Positions 8,473-10,074 of a DNA stretch of 10,074 bases are shown one piece after another. The position numbers were made by a program, and so were the translations under genes. The DNA is from DASSFZ01 sp036514635 (GTDB lineage: Bacteria; Chloroflexota; Anaerolineae; Fen-1058): assembly GCA_036514635.1 (NCBI GenBank), contig DATBWU010000162.1, forward strand, positions 1 through 10,074, read 5' to 3'. Under the pieces are notes generated by a model, which saw nothing but the letters and a program-made list of their open reading frames with translations, was not told the DNA's origin and made no database searches. Position 1 is the stretch's first letter. The number at the start of each line of letters is the position of its first letter.

Positions 8473-8880
8473 TCAATCTGACAGCAACCCACGCACCGAT
8501 ACGGGCATTGTAGTCACGCGCCCGTGGCGATCGATCCAGATCAATTTCACCTGTCCGGTGGCCAGCAACACGCTTGAAGTTGTATGGCGAATCTCGTAGC
8601 CAAACGTCACCGACCGGCTGCGCAGCGACTCGATCCAGGTTCGCACCGTGACGTTATCGCCATAACGCGCAGGCACGAGATAACGAACAGCCACCTCGGT
8701 CACCGCCAGGAATGCGCCTGCACGCTCGACTTGCTCGTAGCCCAGCCCCTTCGCCCGCATATACTGCGAGCGACCCTCCTCCATCCAGACCAGGTAATTG
8801 GAATGATGAACGAAACCCATTTGATCCGATTCGACATATCGAACCGGAAACGAGGTTTCAAAGATTTCTTTGGTGCTCAA
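8473..8880 (-). CDS. Acyl-CoA thioesterase, YbgC/4HBT hotdog family
   Basis: This small hotdog-fold protein should hydrolyse acyl-CoA thioesters. The signature lies at the N-terminus: VRYVESDQMGFVHHSNYLVW, with D19 (135-residue numbering) in the place of the catalytic Asp of the YbgC DTDAGG motif, followed by the helix EEGRSQYM. Length is typical of the family. No ATG is suitably placed; the first Met, at residue 21, lies inside the motif. Two in-frame TTG codons are available, at 8895 and 8880. I chose 8880 because GAGGG (8889-8893) lies eight bases before it, while the 8895 TTG has only a weak site; the 8895 start would add five residues. It lies upstream of the acyl-CoA ligase on the same strand, and the two enzymes act in opposite directions on acyl-CoA. 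The exact substrate (short acyl, hydroxybenzoyl or long chain) is not readable from the sequence. Confidence 0.88.
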   Translation of the reverse strand: MSTKEIFETSFPVRYVESDQMGFVHHSNYLVWMEEGRSQYMRAKGLGYEQVERAGAFLAVTEVAVRYLVPARYGDNVTVRTWIESLRSRSVTFGYEIRHTTSSVLLATGQVKLIWIDRHGRVTTMPVSVRGLLSD

Positions 8881-8886
8881 AGCAGT

Positions 8887-8893
8887 TTCCCTC
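8887..8893 (-). promoter_or_regulatory. Ribosome binding site supporting the TTG start of the thioesterase
   Basis: GAGGGAA on the minus strand ends a few bases before the TTG at 8880. If the upstream TTG (8895) were used, this site would lie inside the coding region. Confidence 0.55.
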
Positions 8894-8960
8894 AAAGGAT
8901 GAGATCCGCGTTGTCGAGAGTAGGCAACGATTTATACTCGATCGATGCAGGAGCGGGCTT

Positions 8961-8990
8961 ATTCTACTCTGAATCGCACTCCAGTAACAA
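8961..8990 (-). promoter_or_regulatory. Possible promoter of the thioesterase gene
   Basis: On the minus strand TTGTTA (8985-8990) and TAGAAT (8961-8966) are 18 bp apart, predicting a start near 8954 and a leader of about 74 bases. A competing -10 (TATAAA, 8931-8936) is nearer the gene but lacks a recognisable -35. Confidence 0.4.
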
Positions 8991-9003
8991 AAAGGGCTGT
9001 GTG

Positions 9004-9116
9004 CCAGAAAATTGGCTGGTGATTGCACACAAGTGCGCCAGGCCCGCGTCTCGCGGGCCATCCGCGAGGACGCGGACGGAGAGCTATCGAGATGTGAATA
9101 ATCACCAGAAAATTGG
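9004..9116. repeat. Miniature element with 9-bp TIRs, flanking direct repeats and repeat core, copy B
   Basis: CTGGTGATT (9016-9024) and AATCACCAG (9100-9108) are perfect inverted repeats (12 of 15 if extended inward). They are abutted on the outside by AAAATTGG at 9008-9015 and 9109-9116, itself part of a 12-bp direct repeat CCAGAAAATTGG at 9004-9015 and 9105-9116. That is the pattern of a 93-bp element with an 8-bp target duplication. Because CCAG occurs at both the TIR end and the direct repeat, the exact boundary is ambiguous. The element ends four bases before the lexA -35 box and contains no gene. Confidence 0.65.
9038..9084 (+). repeat. Double-hairpin repeat core, copy B
   Basis: This matches 4488-4535 with a one-base deletion and two substitutions, in the same orientation. 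The left hairpin keeps all eight pairs (9041-9048 with 9052-9059, loop TCT). The right hairpin keeps six (9061-9066 with 9071-9076, loop AGGA), its outermost pair lost by G to A at 9060. The single long stem is still possible with one bulged base. Confidence 0.8.
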
Positions 9117-9119
9117 GTC

Positions 9120-9149
9120 TTGACAAGGATAGTACGTTTGTTCTATAAT
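9120..9149 (+). promoter_or_regulatory. lexA promoter
   Basis: A perfect TTGACA (9120-9125) and a perfect TATAAT (9144-9149) are 18 bp apart. The predicted start is A9156, giving a leader of about 74 bases. Its near-consensus strength fits a promoter held down by a repressor. Confidence 0.9.
9130..9145 (+). promoter_or_regulatory. LexA operator (SOS box) 1, within the promoter
   Basis: TAGTACGTTTGTTCTA is one base short of the TAGAAC-N4-GTTCTA palindrome found 32 bp downstream. It fills the spacer and overlaps the first two bases of the -10 box, so a bound repressor would block polymerase. Confidence 0.6.
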
Positions 9150-9161
9150 GGGCGCACCTGG

Positions 9162-9177
9162 TAGAACTAGCGTTCTA
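9162..9177 (+). promoter_or_regulatory. LexA operator (SOS box) 2, perfect palindrome
   Basis: TAGAACTAGCGTTCTA is a perfect 6-4-6 inverted repeat about six bases downstream of the predicted start. Its GAAC-N4-GTTC core is the known target of Gram-positive-type LexA (Bacillus DinR, mycobacterial LexA). Its place before lexA supports autoregulation. Confidence 0.8.
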
Positions 9178-9229
9178 TCCAGGCCCCGACCAGTCTGATT
9201 TTCTAAATTGGGCGAATTGAGGCAATCTT

Positions 9230-9847
9230 ATGAATGCGCTCTCGGAGCGTCGGCAGGCGATCCTCGACTTCATTGAGACCTTCATCGCCGACAATACCTA
9301 CCCACCGACCTATGAAGAGATCCGTCGCGGGCTTGGCCTGTCGACTAAATCGCTGGTCAACCACCACCTGGCGGCACTTGAAGAGGCGGGGCTGCTCGAG
9401 CGCGATCGTTCGATCTCGCGCGGGCTGCGCCTGAAGGGACAGAACGTTCACAAAGTTCCCATGGTCGGTTCCATTGTCGCCGGTCTGCCGGTGACCTCCT
9501 TCGCCGAATCGATTGACACGGCCAGCGAAGCATTATTGCTCACCAGCGACATTGTTCCACCTCAAGAGGGATTGTTCGCGCTGCGTGTGCGCGGCGAATC
9601 GATGATCGATGCAATGGTCGGCGACGGCGATCTGGTGATCATGAAACGGCAATCGTTCGCGCGGGACGGCGATATGGTCGCCGTGAGGTTGATCGACCGT
9701 GACGAGACGACGCTGAAGCACTTTTTCCGCGAACCGGACCGCATCCGGCTGCAGCCGGCCAATCCATTGATCGGCCCAATCTACACGCATCCGCGCAACG
9801 TCGAAGTGCAAGGCAAGGTTGTAGCCGTGATCCGGCGCGTGAATTGA
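9230..9847 (+). CDS. lexA: LexA repressor (SOS response)
   Basis: LexA represses DNA-repair genes and cleaves itself when activated by RecA on single-stranded DNA. The 205-residue protein has the winged helix-turn-helix N-terminus (about 1-68, with YPPTYEEI at 24-31 and recognition helix STKSLVNHHL at 38-47). The cleavage site is Ala84-Gly85 in VPMVGSIVAGLPV. The S24 peptidase domain carries catalytic S124 in RGESM and K163 in TTLKHFF. All residues needed for self-cleavage are present and the length is normal. The ATG at 9230 has GAGG (9219-9222) seven bases upstream. Two operators of the matching palindrome type lie over and just after its promoter, so it should repress itself. The next gene begins 18 bases after the stop on the same strand and is probably co-transcribed. 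Confidence 0.96.
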   Translation: MNALSERRQAILDFIETFIADNTYPPTYEEIRRGLGLSTKSLVNHHLAALEEAGLLERDRSISRGLRLKGQNVHKVPMVGSIVAGLPVTSFAESIDTASEALLLTSDIVPPQEGLFALRVRGESMIDAMVGDGDLVIMKRQSFARDGDMVAVRLIDRDETTLKHFFREPDRIRLQPANPLIGPIYTHPRNVEVQGKVVAVIRRVN

Positions 9848-9865
9848 GTCAAGGCGAGGTAAGCG

Positions 9866-10074
9866 ATGCGACAACTGCTGGAGCTGCAAGCCGACCGAAT
9901 CGAGATGGTGCTGGCTCACTACAAAGCCCCCGCCCGCGTCGCCGGCGGCGTCGTCACCCCACGCTGGGTACAGTTCCACCTCACCCCGGCCCTCGGCACG
10001 CGCCTGCAGCGCGTCCAGGCTCTCGCCGACGACCTCGCCCTCGCCCTGGGGGCCTCCCACGTCCGCGTCTCGCG
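9866..10074 (+). CDS. FtsK/SpoIIIE-type DNA translocase, N-terminal fragment (runs off window)
   Basis: Only the first 69 codons are inside the window and there is no stop. The start is MRQLLELQADRIEMVLAHYK, and the stretch FHLTPALGTRLQRVQALADD (37-56) followed by LALALGASHVRVS resembles the alpha subdomain of FtsK/SpoIIIE motors, which precedes the RecA-like ATPase and normally has the form GPxxTRxxxxPxxGxxxxxIxxLxxDLAxAL followed by VRI. The domain begins by about residue 25-30, so there is no room for the four-helix membrane region of classical FtsK before it. The ribosome site GAGGT (9856-9860) is five bases before the ATG. Being 18 bp behind lexA on the same strand, it is probably SOS-controlled. 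The ATPase motifs lie outside the window, so the assignment is a family-level reading of a fragment. Confidence 0.7.
   Translation, partial: MRQLLELQADRIEMVLAHYKAPARVAGGVVTPRWVQFHLTPALGTRLQRVQALADDLALALGASHVRVS

Noticed and set aside
9203..9451. 82-codon minus-strand frame overlapping the start of lexA
   Set aside because: It is antisense to the conserved LexA DNA-binding domain and has no domain or initiation signals.

Overview
The window (GC-rich, roughly 60% by eye) carries seven complete protein genes and the start of an eighth, and looks like chromosomal DNA of a Chloroflexota bacterium, probably Anaerolineae-like. That placement is inference. It rests on the PASTA kinase with an extra extracellular beta-sandwich tail of a type I associate with that phylum, on a LexA box of the GAAC-N4-GTTC type, and on TTGACA/TATAAT promoters. 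No rRNA, tRNA, CRISPR array, transposase or phage gene is visible.

Layout. 1-234: a non-coding structured repeat with long terminal inverted repeats. 273-2317 (minus): a two-gene operon, a diacylglycerol-kinase-family lipid kinase followed by a Ca2+/H+ antiporter of the CaxA/ChaA type, overlapping by ATGA. 2318-2465: a divergent promoter region. 2466-4382 (plus): a membrane Ser/Thr kinase with two PASTA domains. 4383-4655: nested palindromes and the ftsH promoter. 4656-6599 (plus): the membrane AAA protease FtsH, ending at a strong bidirectional terminator (6610-6650) shared with the converging acyl-CoA ligase (6657-8390, minus). 8473-8880 (minus): a hotdog acyl-CoA thioesterase with a TTG start. 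8881-9229: a second copy of the nested palindrome, then the lexA promoter with two LexA operators. 9230-9847: lexA. 9866 to the window end: the N-terminus of an FtsK/SpoIIIE-type DNA translocase, apparently in the lexA operon.

How the genes relate. The ligase and thioesterase form and hydrolyse acyl-CoA, the lipid kinase phosphorylates a lipid or sphingoid base, FtsH does membrane quality control, and the PASTA kinase senses the envelope, so much of the window concerns membrane and lipid upkeep. The lexA-ftsK pair is a DNA-damage module.

The least ordinary content is non-coding. A roughly 48-bp double-hairpin core occurs twice (4488-4535 and 9038-9084, 45/48 identical), in the same orientation, upstream of the promoters of ftsH and lexA. 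Each copy sits inside its own, different, outer inverted repeat. The lexA copy has 9-bp terminal inverted repeats abutted by 8-bp direct repeats, as a recently inserted miniature element would. The left edge of the window holds an unrelated element with 22-bp terminal inverted repeats.
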